A stretch of 64,000 nt of DNA from Afipia carboxidovorans OM5 (GTDB lineage Bacteria; Pseudomonadota; Alphaproteobacteria; Rhizobiales; Xanthobacteraceae), in NCBI RefSeq assembly GCF_000218565.1, contig NC_015684.1, forward strand, positions 2,046,001 through 2,110,000, written 5' to 3'. Position numbers and translations under genes: made by a program. Under the pieces are notes generated by a model. That model worked only from the letters and a program-made list of their open reading frames with translations. It had not been told where the DNA came from and searched no databases. The stretch's first letter is position 1. Every line of letters begins with the position of its first letter. Below are positions 1-8,306 of this stretch, piece by piece.

Positions 1-87
1 GAGGGCGGGGCAGGATCGATCTCAGGTTCGGAACCTTTATGTCCTCAAACCCGTGCCGGGAATTCTCAGGCCCGATACGTCCGCCGC

Positions 88-621
88 TTAAGCCGTGATG
101 GTGTCGTCGGTCTTCAGCCCTTCCCACCAGGACTGGATCGCCGCGCGGGTATCCGGGATCATCGTGGTGCCGCCGGTGAATGCCGCCCAGGCGTCGCGGT
201 GCTTCTCGGAGACGGTGGTCAGGATCGGCTTTCCGGCCAATGCGGCCACCTCGAAGGCGGGACGCAGGCCGCCGCCTGCTTCTTCCAGCTTGCCGAACTT
301 GCTCAGCACGACGACGTCGCAGTCCTCGATCTGGCCGAGCAGGGCCTTGCACGCGGCCTCGACGCCGTCGGCAGCGAGGTGGCACGACGTATTGGCAGGC
401 GGTGTGGCGAGGTACATCGCGAACCGCTCGTCGGTCGTGATGTCGCGCAGGAAGCCCGCGGCGCAACTGCGATTCGGCAGCGCATGCGCTTCGCCGAGCA
501 GGCCGACCGCCTTGATGCCGGCCGCGCGCCACTCGTTGATCTGGGCTTCGAACAGCGACTGGATCGCCTGGCTGTCGGGGCCGATCACGGTCGCAATGGT
601 GTCTGAGAGGGACATGGTCAT
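88..621 (-). CDS. DUF2478-like protein of unknown function
   Basis: About 177 residues, cytoplasmic, no signal peptide or membrane segment. The fold looks like a Rossmann/P-loop-like protein: an N-terminal TIATVIGPDSQAIQSLF strand-helix, a middle GLLGEA..PNRSCAAGFLRDI stretch, and DCDVVVLSKFGKLEEAGGG, which resembles the Walker-B-like segment of THEP1-type NTPases but has no clear Walker A. I associate this pattern with DUF2478, often found beside molybdate transport genes; that link is from memory. The frame stays open to a TTG at 630, but ATG at 621 (MTMSLSD) or 615 (MSLSD) is more likely. It is divergent from rlpA and its other neighbours lie outside the window. Confidence 0.6.
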   Translation of the reverse strand: MTMSLSDTIATVIGPDSQAIQSLFEAQINEWRAAGIKAVGLLGEAHALPNRSCAAGFLRDITTDERFAMYLATPPANTSCHLAADGVEAACKALLGQIEDCDVVVLSKFGKLEEAGGGLRPAFEVAALAGKPILTTVSEKHRDAWAAFTGGTTMIPDTRAAIQSWWEGLKTDDTITA

Positions 622-846
622 CACTCGCAAAGTCTAGGATTGCAGCATGCGCCCGCGCTTGAGCCATCTCAAGGGCCGCGCTCAAATCGCAGGCATTCTG
701 TGAACGCCGGACGGAAGCCAAGATAGGCGTGGCAACCTTCGGTTTACCAAGTGCGGCTACCCCCATTTCAGATGTTGCTGCCATAGTTTATGCTGCATTG
801 CAGCCGATGGTGCCGGGCGGGCGCCAAGAGAGACTGACGGACGCTG

Positions 847-1665
847 ATGGGGATGATCGACCGACAAGCGGCACGCCGCGTTTGCCAGCTCATGCTGGGT
901 GCCGGCGTGTGCCTGCTGCTCGCCAATTGCGCGCCCGGTAAATTCGCCAACCGATTCGACCCGAAATACGGCGTGTCGTCGAGCCCGCGGGTGGTCGATT
1001 TCGACCAGCCGGTCCCGAAGGGCGGCGGCACTTACCGCGTCGGCAAGCCCTACAAGGTCGCCGGCCGCACCTATGTGCCGGAAGAGAATCTCAATTACCG
1101 CGCCGATGGCCTCGCGTCCTGGTACGGCGACGATTTCCATGGTCGTCTCACCGCAAATGGCGAAGTGTTCGACATGACCTCGCTCACGGCGGCGCATCCG
1201 ACGCTGCCGATGCCGAGCTATGTCCGCGTCACCAACACCGCGAACGGCAAATCACTGATCGTGCGCGTCAACGATCGCGGCCCGTATCACGGCAACCGGA
1301 TCATCGACGTTTCGCACCGCGCGGCGACACTGCTCGACTTCCGGGGCCATGGCGTGGCCCGCGTGCGGGTCGAGTATGTCGGCCGGGCGCCGCTCGAGGG
1401 ATCGGACGACGCGCTTCTTGTCGCCACGCTGCGCACCAACCAGCCGGCGCCTGCGCCCTCCAGCATCCGCATCGCATCGGCGGCACCGTTCGTGCCGCAA
1501 ATGCCCACCTCGCACGGGGTGCGGGCGGACGTGCCGCTCCCGGCCGAGCGGCCCTACAGCCTCGGCAGCACCGACGTCGCTGCAACCTCGGGGCTCCGCG
1601 CCGGCTATCAGGCCGACAGCTATGCCGAGCAAGCCGATCCGGGAGCAGGACGCGGCCTTTACTGA
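847..1665 (+). CDS. rlpA: RlpA-family septal lipoprotein (DPBB domain)
   Basis: 272 residues. The N-terminus is a lipoprotein signal with lipobox LLANC (Cys near residue 28), so the protein is probably anchored in the outer membrane. A double-psi beta-barrel follows (about residues 88-180) with GLASWYGDDFHGRLTANGE and VNDRGPY, the hallmark of RlpA/expansin-like proteins; RlpA enzymes are lytic transglycosylases acting on peptidoglycan lacking stem peptides. The C-terminal ~80 residues are Pro/Ala-rich and no SPOR domain is visible. It sits just before a D,D-carboxypeptidase gene, so both act on the wall. Start ATG 847; ATG 853 is an alternative. Confidence 0.9.
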   Translation: MGMIDRQAARRVCQLMLGAGVCLLLANCAPGKFANRFDPKYGVSSSPRVVDFDQPVPKGGGTYRVGKPYKVAGRTYVPEENLNYRADGLASWYGDDFHGRLTANGEVFDMTSLTAAHPTLPMPSYVRVTNTANGKSLIVRVNDRGPYHGNRIIDVSHRAATLLDFRGHGVARVRVEYVGRAPLEGSDDALLVATLRTNQPAPAPSSIRIASAAPFVPQMPTSHGVRADVPLPAERPYSLGSTDVAATSGLRAGYQADSYAEQADPGAGRGLY

Positions 1666-1769
1666 GGTCGCGAAGGTTTGAGGCCGTAACCGGCCGAAGG
1701 GCCCGCTCCGCAGGGGAGTTCCCGCCGCGCTCCGTTGTTTGGCCCTGCCTCACCTGATACAAGCCGGGC

Positions 1770-3047
1770 ATGGATCCGGACATGGCGCTGCGAACCGAAA
1801 CCACGGGAATCACAGGACAAATGCCGCATGTCGCGGCGTGGCTCGGCCGCGTTTGCGCAGGGCTACTGGTGGCTGCCGGTCTCATTGTCGCGCCGGTTTA
1901 CGCTGCCAATCACAGCGTTCAGGGCGCGGTGAAGAAGGAAGAGGGCGGCATCGACACCGATGCGCCGACCGCGATCCTCATCGAGGCCAAGACCGGCAGC
2001 GTCCTGTTCGAGAAGAATGCCGACGAGCTGCGTGCGCCATCGAGCATGATGAAGCTGATGACCGCGGAGGTCATCTTCCACGCGCTCGCCAAGGGCGAGA
2101 TCAAGCTGACGGACGAATACCGGATCAGCGAGAACGCCTGGCGCCGCGGCGGTGCACCGTCCGGCGGCTCGACCATGTTCGCGGCGATCCACAGCATCGT
2201 CAGCGTCGACGATCTGCTGCATGGCCTTGCGATCCAGAGCGGCAACGATTCCTGCATCGCGCTTGCGGAAGGCTATGCCGGTAGCGAAAGCGCGTTCGTC
2301 GCGAAGATGCAGGCGCGCGCCCGCGAGATCGGCCTTGCGCGCTCGACCTTCGGCAACACCAACGGCCTGCCGGACCCGGATAACAAGATGTCGGTGCGCG
2401 AACTCGGCCATCTCGCGCGGCATCTGATCCTGACCTATCCGGATCTTTACAAGCTGTTCGGCGAGCGCGAATTCACCTGGAACAAGATCCGCCAGCAGAA
2501 CCGCAATCCGCTGCTGGCCTCGCTCGATGGCGCCGACGGCCTCAAGACCGGCTACACCAAGGAGGGCGGCTTCGGCATGGTCGGCTCGGCGGTGCAGAAC
2601 GGCACGCGCCTCGTTGTGGTCGTTAACGGGCTTAGCGACGCGGCAGATCGTGCGGCCGCCGCCAAGCGGCTGCTGGAGTGGGGCTTCAAGAATTTCGAGA
2701 CCCGCACGCTGTTCGAGGCGAACCAGACCGTCGGCTACGGCAAGGTGTTCGGCGGCGACACCGGCCGTATCGCGCTGCATGCGAACGAGCCGGTCGGCGT
2801 GATGGTGCAGCGGAACGGCTCCGACAAGATCAATGCGCGGATCATCTACAAGGGCCCCGTACGTGCGCCGGTGCAGAGCGGCGACCGGATCGGCGCGATC
2901 AAGGTCTGGCGCAACGGCAACCTCGCGCTGGAAGTGCCGCTCTATGCCAGCGAGTCCGTCGGCACCGGCTCGCTCACGCAACGCGCGTTCGACGGCGCGA
3001 GCGAACTTGCGATCGGCCTGCTGCGTTCAGGCATCGAGAAGCTCTAG
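1770..3047 (+). CDS. D-alanyl-D-alanine carboxypeptidase (PBP5/6 family)
   Basis: 425 residues. A signal peptide spans about residues 20-46 (hydrophobic GLLVAAGLIVAPVYA). The three penicillin-binding motifs are present: SMMK (nucleophile S92, K95), SGN (157-159) and KTG (259-261), in the S11 peptidase domain. The C-terminal ~110 residues match a PBP5 C-terminal domain and end in a helix that may be the membrane anchor. The enzyme trims the terminal D-Ala of muropeptides in the periplasm. ATG 1770 is the longest start; ATG 1782 is possible. It follows rlpA in the same direction with about 100 bp between, and tmk starts 19 bp downstream. Confidence 0.93.
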   Translation: MDPDMALRTETTGITGQMPHVAAWLGRVCAGLLVAAGLIVAPVYAANHSVQGAVKKEEGGIDTDAPTAILIEAKTGSVLFEKNADELRAPSSMMKLMTAEVIFHALAKGEIKLTDEYRISENAWRRGGAPSGGSTMFAAIHSIVSVDDLLHGLAIQSGNDSCIALAEGYAGSESAFVAKMQARAREIGLARSTFGNTNGLPDPDNKMSVRELGHLARHLILTYPDLYKLFGEREFTWNKIRQQNRNPLLASLDGADGLKTGYTKEGGFGMVGSAVQNGTRLVVVVNGLSDAADRAAAAKRLLEWGFKNFETRTLFEANQTVGYGKVFGGDTGRIALHANEPVGVMVQRNGSDKINARIIYKGPVRAPVQSGDRIGAIKVWRNGNLALEVPLYASESVGTGSLTQRAFDGASELAIGLLRSGIEKL

Positions 3048-3066
3048 CCATGGTGAAGCTGTAGTC

Positions 3067-3753
3067 ATGGCAAAGCGTGCGACCAGAGCCCGCCCCGGCA
3101 GAGGCCGCTTTATCACGTTCGAGGGCGGCGAGGGCTCGGGCAAATCCACCCAGATCCAGTTGCTGGCCGAGCGCCTCAAGGGGCAGGGCATCGAAACGCT
3201 GGTGACGCGCGAGCCGGGTGGCTCACCCGGTGCGGAAATCGTCCGCCATCTTCTGCTGTCGGGCGTCGGCAAGCTGCTTGGCGCCGATGCCGAAACGCTG
3301 CTGTTTGCTGCCGCGCGTGACGACCATGTGCATCAGGTGATCGAGCCTGCATTGAAAAAGGGCGTGTGGGTGCTGTGCGACCGTTTCACCGACTCGACGG
3401 CGGCCTATCAGGGCGCGGCCGGGAAGGTGGATGCGGCGTTTATCGAGGCGCTCACGCACGCGACCATCGGCGATCTCGAACCCGACCTGACGCTCATTCT
3501 GGACGTGCCGGTTGCGGTCGGCCTGCATCGTGCGATCAAGCGGCGCGGCAAGGCGGTTGCCGACAGGTTCGAGCAGGAAAGTTTGTCCTTCCACGAGAGC
3601 TTGCGCGATGCTTATCGCAAGATTGCGGCCGACAATCCCAAACGCTGCGCCGTCGTCGATGCCAATGCGGATGCCGCAACGGTTTCCGAGCGCATCTGGG
3701 AGACGATGCAGCACCGCCTCGCATCCGCTCTGCCTGCGAGGGCGCGCGCATGA
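3067..3753 (+). CDS. tmk: Thymidylate kinase
   Basis: 228 residues. It phosphorylates dTMP to dTDP for DNA synthesis. The P-loop EGGEGSGKSTQ is near residues 19-29, followed by the DR-containing strand VTREPGGSPGAE and a lid region near residues 155-165. The frame is open further upstream, but ATG 3067 (MAKRATRARPGRGRF) gives the normal family length. The stop overlaps the holB start in an ATGA, so the two are probably translationally coupled. Confidence 0.95.
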   Translation: MAKRATRARPGRGRFITFEGGEGSGKSTQIQLLAERLKGQGIETLVTREPGGSPGAEIVRHLLLSGVGKLLGADAETLLFAAARDDHVHQVIEPALKKGVWVLCDRFTDSTAAYQGAAGKVDAAFIEALTHATIGDLEPDLTLILDVPVAVGLHRAIKRRGKAVADRFEQESLSFHESLRDAYRKIAADNPKRCAVVDANADAATVSERIWETMQHRLASALPARARA

Positions 3754-4793
3754 GCCCGCGAAACCAATCGGCCGAAACGATCGCCGCACCGCATCCGCGC
3801 GAGACGATATCTCTTTATGGTCATGCGGCAGCAGAGGCTGCGCTGCTCACCGCCTACAAGAGCGGGCACATTCCGCATGCCTGGCTGATCGGCGGCGTGC
3901 AGGGCATCGGCAAGGCGACGCTGGCCTATCGCATGGCGCGCTTCGTCCTCGCCAATCCCGATCCCGCGTCCGCCAAAGTGCAGGAGGCCGTCTCGCTGCA
4001 GGTCGATGCCCCGTATCCCGTGGCGCGGCAGATCGCGGCCGGAAGCCATGGCGGCATGCTGACGCTCGAGCGCAGCGCCAACGACAAGGGCGTGATGCGC
4101 AGCGTCATCACGGTTGACGAGTCACGCGAGACGATTTCGTTTTTCGGCTCGACGGCGGCGGCGGAAGGCTGGCGCGTCTGCATCGTCGACACCGTCGATG
4201 AGCTCAATGCCAACGCCTCCAACGCGCTCCTGAAAATCCTCGAAGAGCCGCCCGCGCGCTCGCTGTTTCTCCTTGTCAGCAACATGCCTTCGCGCGTGCT
4301 CGCCACGATCCAATCGCGTTGCCGCAAACTGATGCTGCGCTCGCTCGCGACGGAAGAGGTGATCGCCGCCGCCGCGGAAGCGCTGCAGATCGATCCATCC
4401 GATCAGGCGTTGCGCGAAGCGGCGGAGACGGCGGAGGGCAGTGTTGCCCACACGCTGACGCTGATGGGCGGCGAGGCGCTCGGGCTGCAGCAGCGCACAA
4501 CCGCTCTCCTCGACATCCTGCCGCAACTCGACCATCGCGCTTTGCATGCACTCGGCGATGCGCTGCCGCTCAACGATCGTGCGGCGCTACGCACTGTGAT
4601 CGAGACGATCGAACGCTGGCTGTCGGCGCGGTTGCGGGACGATGAATTGCAGTCGGATTTGCCGCGCCTTGCGCGCTTTGCCGAGGTATGGGAAAAGATG
4701 GGCAAGGCCGCCCGCGATACGGAATCATTCAATTTGGAGCGAAAACCGCTGGTGTTTTCGGTATTTGGGTGGCTCGCCGAAGCCGCCGCCTGA
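3750..4793 (+). CDS. holB: DNA polymerase III subunit delta prime
   Basis: 347 residues. Clamp-loader subunit of the replicative polymerase. An AAA+ fold is visible with GGVQGIGKATLAYRMA as Walker A (about residues 50-65) and the sensor/SRC-like segment NALLKILEEPPARSLFLLV typical of delta-prime and tau/gamma subunits. ATG 3750 overlaps the tmk stop by 4 nt; the tmk-holB pairing is common in bacteria and supports this start. The open frame upstream of 3750 lies inside tmk and is not coding. Confidence 0.93.
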   Translation: MSPRNQSAETIAAPHPRETISLYGHAAAEAALLTAYKSGHIPHAWLIGGVQGIGKATLAYRMARFVLANPDPASAKVQEAVSLQVDAPYPVARQIAAGSHGGMLTLERSANDKGVMRSVITVDESRETISFFGSTAAAEGWRVCIVDTVDELNANASNALLKILEEPPARSLFLLVSNMPSRVLATIQSRCRKLMLRSLATEEVIAAAAEALQIDPSDQALREAAETAEGSVAHTLTLMGGEALGLQQRTTALLDILPQLDHRALHALGDALPLNDRAALRTVIETIERWLSARLRDDELQSDLPRLARFAEVWEKMGKAARDTESFNLERKPLVFSVFGWLAEAAA

Positions 4794-4852
4794 CCTGCGG
4801 CGGTGCCGCGCCGGACCATCCCGATCAAGACCAATGAAAGGCCTTCGCACGC

Positions 4853-6424
4853 ATGGCGAAAGCAGAGTCTCCCGCCCGTTCTCGCTATTACATCACGACT
4901 GCGATTGCCTATCCGAACGGCGCTCCGCACATCGGCCACGCTTATGAAGCGATTGCGACCGATGCGCTCGCGCGCTTTCAGCGTCTCGATGGCATGGATG
5001 TGTTCTTTCTGACCGGTACCGACGAGCACGGCCTGAAGATGATTCAGACCGCGCAGAAAGAGGGCATGACACCGGCCGAACTCGCGACGCGCAACGCGGC
5101 GCGGTTCAAAGACATGGACCGGCGGCTCAACATCTCGTTCGACCGTTTCATCCGCACCTCGGAAGTCGCGCATCACGACTCGACGCAGGAAATCTGGCGT
5201 CGCATGGCCGCCAATGGCGACATCTATCTGTCGAGCTATGCCGGCTGGTATTCGGTTCGTGATGAGGCCTATTACGCCGAGGACGAAACCGTCGTTGGTG
5301 ACGACAAGGTGCGCCGCGGCCCGCAAGGCACGCCCGTCGAGTGGGTGGAAGAGAAGAGCTACTTCTTCAAGCTCTCCGCCTATCAGGACAAGCTGCTCGC
5401 GCTCTACGAACAGCATCCGGAATTCATTGGTCCCGACGTGCGCCGCAACGAGGTGGTGTCGTTCGTCAAGGGCGGCCTCAAGGATCTGTCGATCTCGCGC
5501 ACGACCTTCGACTGGGGCGTGAAGGTGCCGGACGATCCAGAGCACGTCATGTATGTGTGGGTCGACGCGCTGACGAACTACATCACCGGCATCAACTTCC
5601 CCGACGAGGCGGATGCCAACTGGAAATACTGGCCGGCCGACGTGCATGTTATCGGCAAGGACATCATCCGCTTTCACGCGGTGTATTGGCCGGCGTTCCT
5701 GATGTCGGCCGGCATCGCCGTACCGAAGCGCGTCTATGCGCATGGCTTCCTGTTCAACCGCGGCGAGAAGATGTCGAAGTCGGTCGGCAACGTCGTCGAT
5801 CCGTTCGAGCTTGCGAACCAGTACGGCGTCGATCAGCTCCGCTATTTCCTGCTGCGTGAAGTGCCGTTCGGGCAGGACGGCAACTACAATCACGAGGCGA
5901 TCGTGGCGCGCACCAATGCCGACCTCGCCAACGATCTCGGCAATCTTGCGCAACGCTCATTGTCGATGATCGGCAAGCAGCACGGCGGCATCGTGCCGGA
6001 GCCGGGCGCTTTCAGCGACGCCGACAAGGCGATCCTTGCGCAGGCCGATGCCATGCTGGCGCAGACCCGCGAGGCAATGGCGACGCAGCAGATTCATGTC
6101 GCACTCAACGAGATCTGGACGGTGGTCGCCGAGGCCAATCGCTATTTCGCGGGCGAAGCGCCCTGGTCGCTCGCCAAGACCGATCCTGCGCGCCAGAAGA
6201 CGGTGCTTTACGTCACCGCCGAAGTCGTGCGCCAGATCGCCATCCTGGCACAGCCCGCAATGCCGGGCGCGATGACGAAGATGCTCGACAGCCTCGCCAT
6301 CGCGCCGGAGGCCCGCTATTTCGCCTCGCTTGCGACCCGCATCAAGCCGGGCACGCAACTTCCGCCGCCCGCGCCGGTTTTCCCACGTTACGTTGAACCG
6401 ACCGAACCTGCCGGCAAAGCCTGA
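4853..6424 (+). CDS. metG: Methionyl-tRNA synthetase, zinc-free short type
   Basis: 523 residues. It charges tRNA-Met. The class I signatures are present: HIGH as HIGH (PNGAPHIGHAYEA, near residue 25) and KMSKS as GEKMSKSVGN (near residue 305), with the catalytic connecting domain between them. I see no cysteine in the whole protein, so the zinc knuckles of E. coli MetRS are absent; the equivalent region reads GWYSVRDEAYY. The C-terminal ~170 residues are the helical anticodon-binding domain, and there is no tRNA-binding EMAPII-like extension. The stop overlaps the tatD start by 1 nt (TGATG). Confidence 0.95.
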   Translation: MAKAESPARSRYYITTAIAYPNGAPHIGHAYEAIATDALARFQRLDGMDVFFLTGTDEHGLKMIQTAQKEGMTPAELATRNAARFKDMDRRLNISFDRFIRTSEVAHHDSTQEIWRRMAANGDIYLSSYAGWYSVRDEAYYAEDETVVGDDKVRRGPQGTPVEWVEEKSYFFKLSAYQDKLLALYEQHPEFIGPDVRRNEVVSFVKGGLKDLSISRTTFDWGVKVPDDPEHVMYVWVDALTNYITGINFPDEADANWKYWPADVHVIGKDIIRFHAVYWPAFLMSAGIAVPKRVYAHGFLFNRGEKMSKSVGNVVDPFELANQYGVDQLRYFLLREVPFGQDGNYNHEAIVARTNADLANDLGNLAQRSLSMIGKQHGGIVPEPGAFSDADKAILAQADAMLAQTREAMATQQIHVALNEIWTVVAEANRYFAGEAPWSLAKTDPARQKTVLYVTAEVVRQIAILAQPAMPGAMTKMLDSLAIAPEARYFASLATRIKPGTQLPPPAPVFPRYVEPTEPAGKA

Positions 6425-7218
6425 TGCTCGTCGATAGTCACTGCCATCTCGATTTTCCGGATTACGGCGATGAGCTCGACGCCGTCGTCGCGCGTGCCGA
6501 GGCGGCTGACGTCAAGCGCATCGTCACGATCTCGACGCGGGTGAAGCGCGTCGATGGACTGCGCGCGATCGCCGAGCGCTATCCGAGCGTCTATTTCTCG
6601 GTCGGCACGCATCCGCATCAGGCCGACGAGGAAGACGGCATTCCGGTCGAGGAATTGATCGAACTGTCGTGCCATCCCAAAGCCGTGGCGTTCGGCGAGG
6701 CGGGGCTCGATTATTTCTACAAGAACTCCTCGCCGGAGGCGCAGGCGCGCGGCTTCCGCACTCACATCGCGGCGGCGCGTGAAACCGGCCTGCCGCTGGT
6801 GATCCACACCCGCGAGGCGGATGAGGATTGCGGCCGCATCCTCGACGAGGAAATGGAGAAGGGCGCCTTCCGCGCGGTTCTGCATTGCTACACCGGCGGA
6901 CTGGCGCTGGCGAAGAAAGCCGTCGCTCACGGGCTCTATGTGTCGTTCACCGGCATTCTGACCTTCAGGAACTCGCAGAACGTGCGCGATGTCGCGGCCG
7001 AAATTCCGCTCGACCGCATCATGGTGGAGACCGACGCGCCCTTCCTTGCTCCCGGCAAATATCGCGGCAAGCGCAACGAGCCGTCTTTCGTCACTGAAAC
7101 GGCGAAGGCGCTGGCCGAGTTGCGCGGCGTGTCGTTCGACGAGATTTCCCGCCAGACCACGGAAAACTTCTTCCGGTTCTTCAACAAAGTCCCACACCCG
7201 GATACGACTGCCGCATGA
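6424..7218 (+). CDS. tatD: TatD-family metal-dependent hydrolase/DNase
   Basis: 264 residues, a TIM-barrel amidohydrolase-superfamily protein. Metal ligands are visible in DSHCHLDF (residues 4-11), the E of FGEAGLDYFY, VIHTREADED, LHCYTGG and VETDAPFLAPG. TatD proteins are Mg-dependent 3'-5' exonucleases thought to act in nucleic-acid quality control. The gene is coupled to metG by TGATG and to the next gene by ATGA. The metG-tatD-MBL order is typical of alphaproteobacteria. Confidence 0.93.
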   Translation: MLVDSHCHLDFPDYGDELDAVVARAEAADVKRIVTISTRVKRVDGLRAIAERYPSVYFSVGTHPHQADEEDGIPVEELIELSCHPKAVAFGEAGLDYFYKNSSPEAQARGFRTHIAAARETGLPLVIHTREADEDCGRILDEEMEKGAFRAVLHCYTGGLALAKKAVAHGLYVSFTGILTFRNSQNVRDVAAEIPLDRIMVETDAPFLAPGKYRGKRNEPSFVTETAKALAELRGVSFDEISRQTTENFFRFFNKVPHPDTTAA

Positions 7219-8030
7219 GCCTCGTCTTCACCATTCTCGGCAGCGGATCGTCCGCCGGTGTGCCGCGTCCAGCGCTTGGCTGGGGCGCCTGCGATCCCAC
7301 GAACCCGAAGAACCGCCGCCGCCGCTGCTCGGCCATGGTCGAGCGAACGAGCGATACCGGCATCACGCGCGTGGTGATCGACACCTCGCCGGACCTGCGC
7401 GAGCAGCTCATCGACGCCAATGTCGGGCACATCGATGCGGTGTTCCTGACCCACGAGCACGCCGACCAGACCCATGGCATGGACGATTTGCGCTCCGTGG
7501 TGATGCACCAGCGCAGCCGCATTCCGACCTACATGAATCAGTGCACGGCCAACGACGTCGACCAACGGTTCTCCTATTGCTTCCGCTCGCCGCTCGGCAG
7601 TGACTATCCGCCGATCCTCGAGCGTCGCTCGGTCGAGGCCGGTGAAAGCCATACGATCGACGGGAAGGGCGGCCCGATCACGCTGACGGCCTTCTGGGTC
7701 GACCACGGCAAAATCCCGGCGCTCGGCTATCGGATCGGCAACGCCGCCTACACGCCCGACCTCAACGGCATTCCGCCCGAGAGCTTTGCCGCGCTCGAGA
7801 ACCTCGATCTGTGGGTCGTCGACGGCCTGCGCTACAAGCCGCATTCGAGCCATTTCTGCGTCGACGACGCGCTTGCGTCGATCGCGCGTTTCAAGCCGCG
7901 CCGTGCCGTGATCACCAACATGCACGCCGATATCGACTACGAGGATCTGCGCCACAGACTGCCGGCGGGCGTGGTGCCGGGCTATGACGGAATGCGGCTC
8001 GATATCACGCCGGGTTCGGACCAAGCCTGA
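7215..8030 (+). CDS. MBL-fold metallo-hydrolase (PhnP/RNase Z-like)
   Basis: 271 residues. A metallo-beta-lactamase fold with TILGSGSSAGVPRP at the N-terminus, the metal motif THEHADQTHG (about residues 76-85), a further Asp near TPDLNGIP, and SSHFCVDDAL/NMHADIDYE toward the C-terminus. The overall pattern is closest to PhnP-type cyclic-nucleotide or phosphoribosyl phosphodiesterases, but no phosphonate genes are nearby, so the substrate is unknown. ATG 7215 overlaps the tatD stop, so this is the last gene of the coupled metG-tatD set. Confidence 0.88.
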   Translation: MSLVFTILGSGSSAGVPRPALGWGACDPTNPKNRRRRCSAMVERTSDTGITRVVIDTSPDLREQLIDANVGHIDAVFLTHEHADQTHGMDDLRSVVMHQRSRIPTYMNQCTANDVDQRFSYCFRSPLGSDYPPILERRSVEAGESHTIDGKGGPITLTAFWVDHGKIPALGYRIGNAAYTPDLNGIPPESFAALENLDLWVVDGLRYKPHSSHFCVDDALASIARFKPRRAVITNMHADIDYEDLRHRLPAGVVPGYDGMRLDITPGSDQA

Positions 8031-8078
8031 GCCAACCGGCGCAAGACTTTGGAATTCCGTCAAATCTCCCAATACAAA

Positions 8079-8101
8079 TATATTCCATAATATACCTTAT
8101 G
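8079..8101. promoter_or_regulatory. AT-rich patch with overlapping inverted repeats
   Basis: Two overlapping inverted repeats lie in an unusually AT-rich stretch for this genome: TATATT-ccat-AATATA (8079-8094) and CATAA-tatacc-TTATG (8086-8101). Seven bases downstream is a good ribosome-binding sequence AAGGA (8108-8112) before ATG 8118. It could be a promoter/operator for the small frame that follows, or what remains of one. No experimental support. Confidence 0.3.
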
Positions 8102-8117
8102 CGAATCAAGGATGGCT

Positions 8118-8306
8118 ATGCGGGCCATGGTCCTGATAGCCGCTGAACCGCTTCCCTCGACCGCCATTCACGGTCTTATGCCCGGCATCCACGCCTCACG
8201 AATCTCACTCACCAAAGCAAAGACGTGGATGGCCGGACGAAGAGCCCGGCCAAAGAGCCATGCCATGACAACCGATGATGATCCGTCGTCAACCGACCTG
8301 TACTAA
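8118..8306 (+). pseudogene. Possible remnant start of an alcohol dehydrogenase-like gene
   Basis: A 62-codon open frame with a good ribosome-binding site (AAGGA, 5 nt before ATG 8118). The first residues MRAMVLIAAEPLP resemble the start of zinc-dependent alcohol dehydrogenases, which commonly begin MRAMVL...PL. The rest shows no such similarity and runs into a hairpin repeat and the end of ugd. It may be the truncated 5' end of a lost gene. It could equally be a chance frame; low confidence. Confidence 0.25.
8181..8251. repeat. Paired-hairpin intergenic repeat, degenerate copy
   Basis: Outer arms cccggcatccacg (8181-8193) and cgtggatggccgg (8224-8236) are near-perfect reverse complements. 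A second hairpin follows, ggccgg (8231-8236) with ccggcc (8246-8251), sharing one arm. The layout and the words GGCCGG/CGTGGATGGCC match the dispersed palindromic intergenic elements common in Bradyrhizobium-type genomes. It lies between convergent genes (MBL hydrolase and ugd) and may act as a transcription terminator for both. Confidence 0.55.

Noticed and set aside
380..397. TGGCAC...TTGGCA, a sigma-54 promoter-like match
   Set aside because: Inside a coding gene, wrong spacing and no GC at the -12 core; no downstream gene in that direction at a fitting distance.
4403..5953. 516-codon minus-strand frame opposite holB and metG
   Set aside because: Covers conserved coding sequence on the other strand; no recognisable motif or ribosome-binding site.
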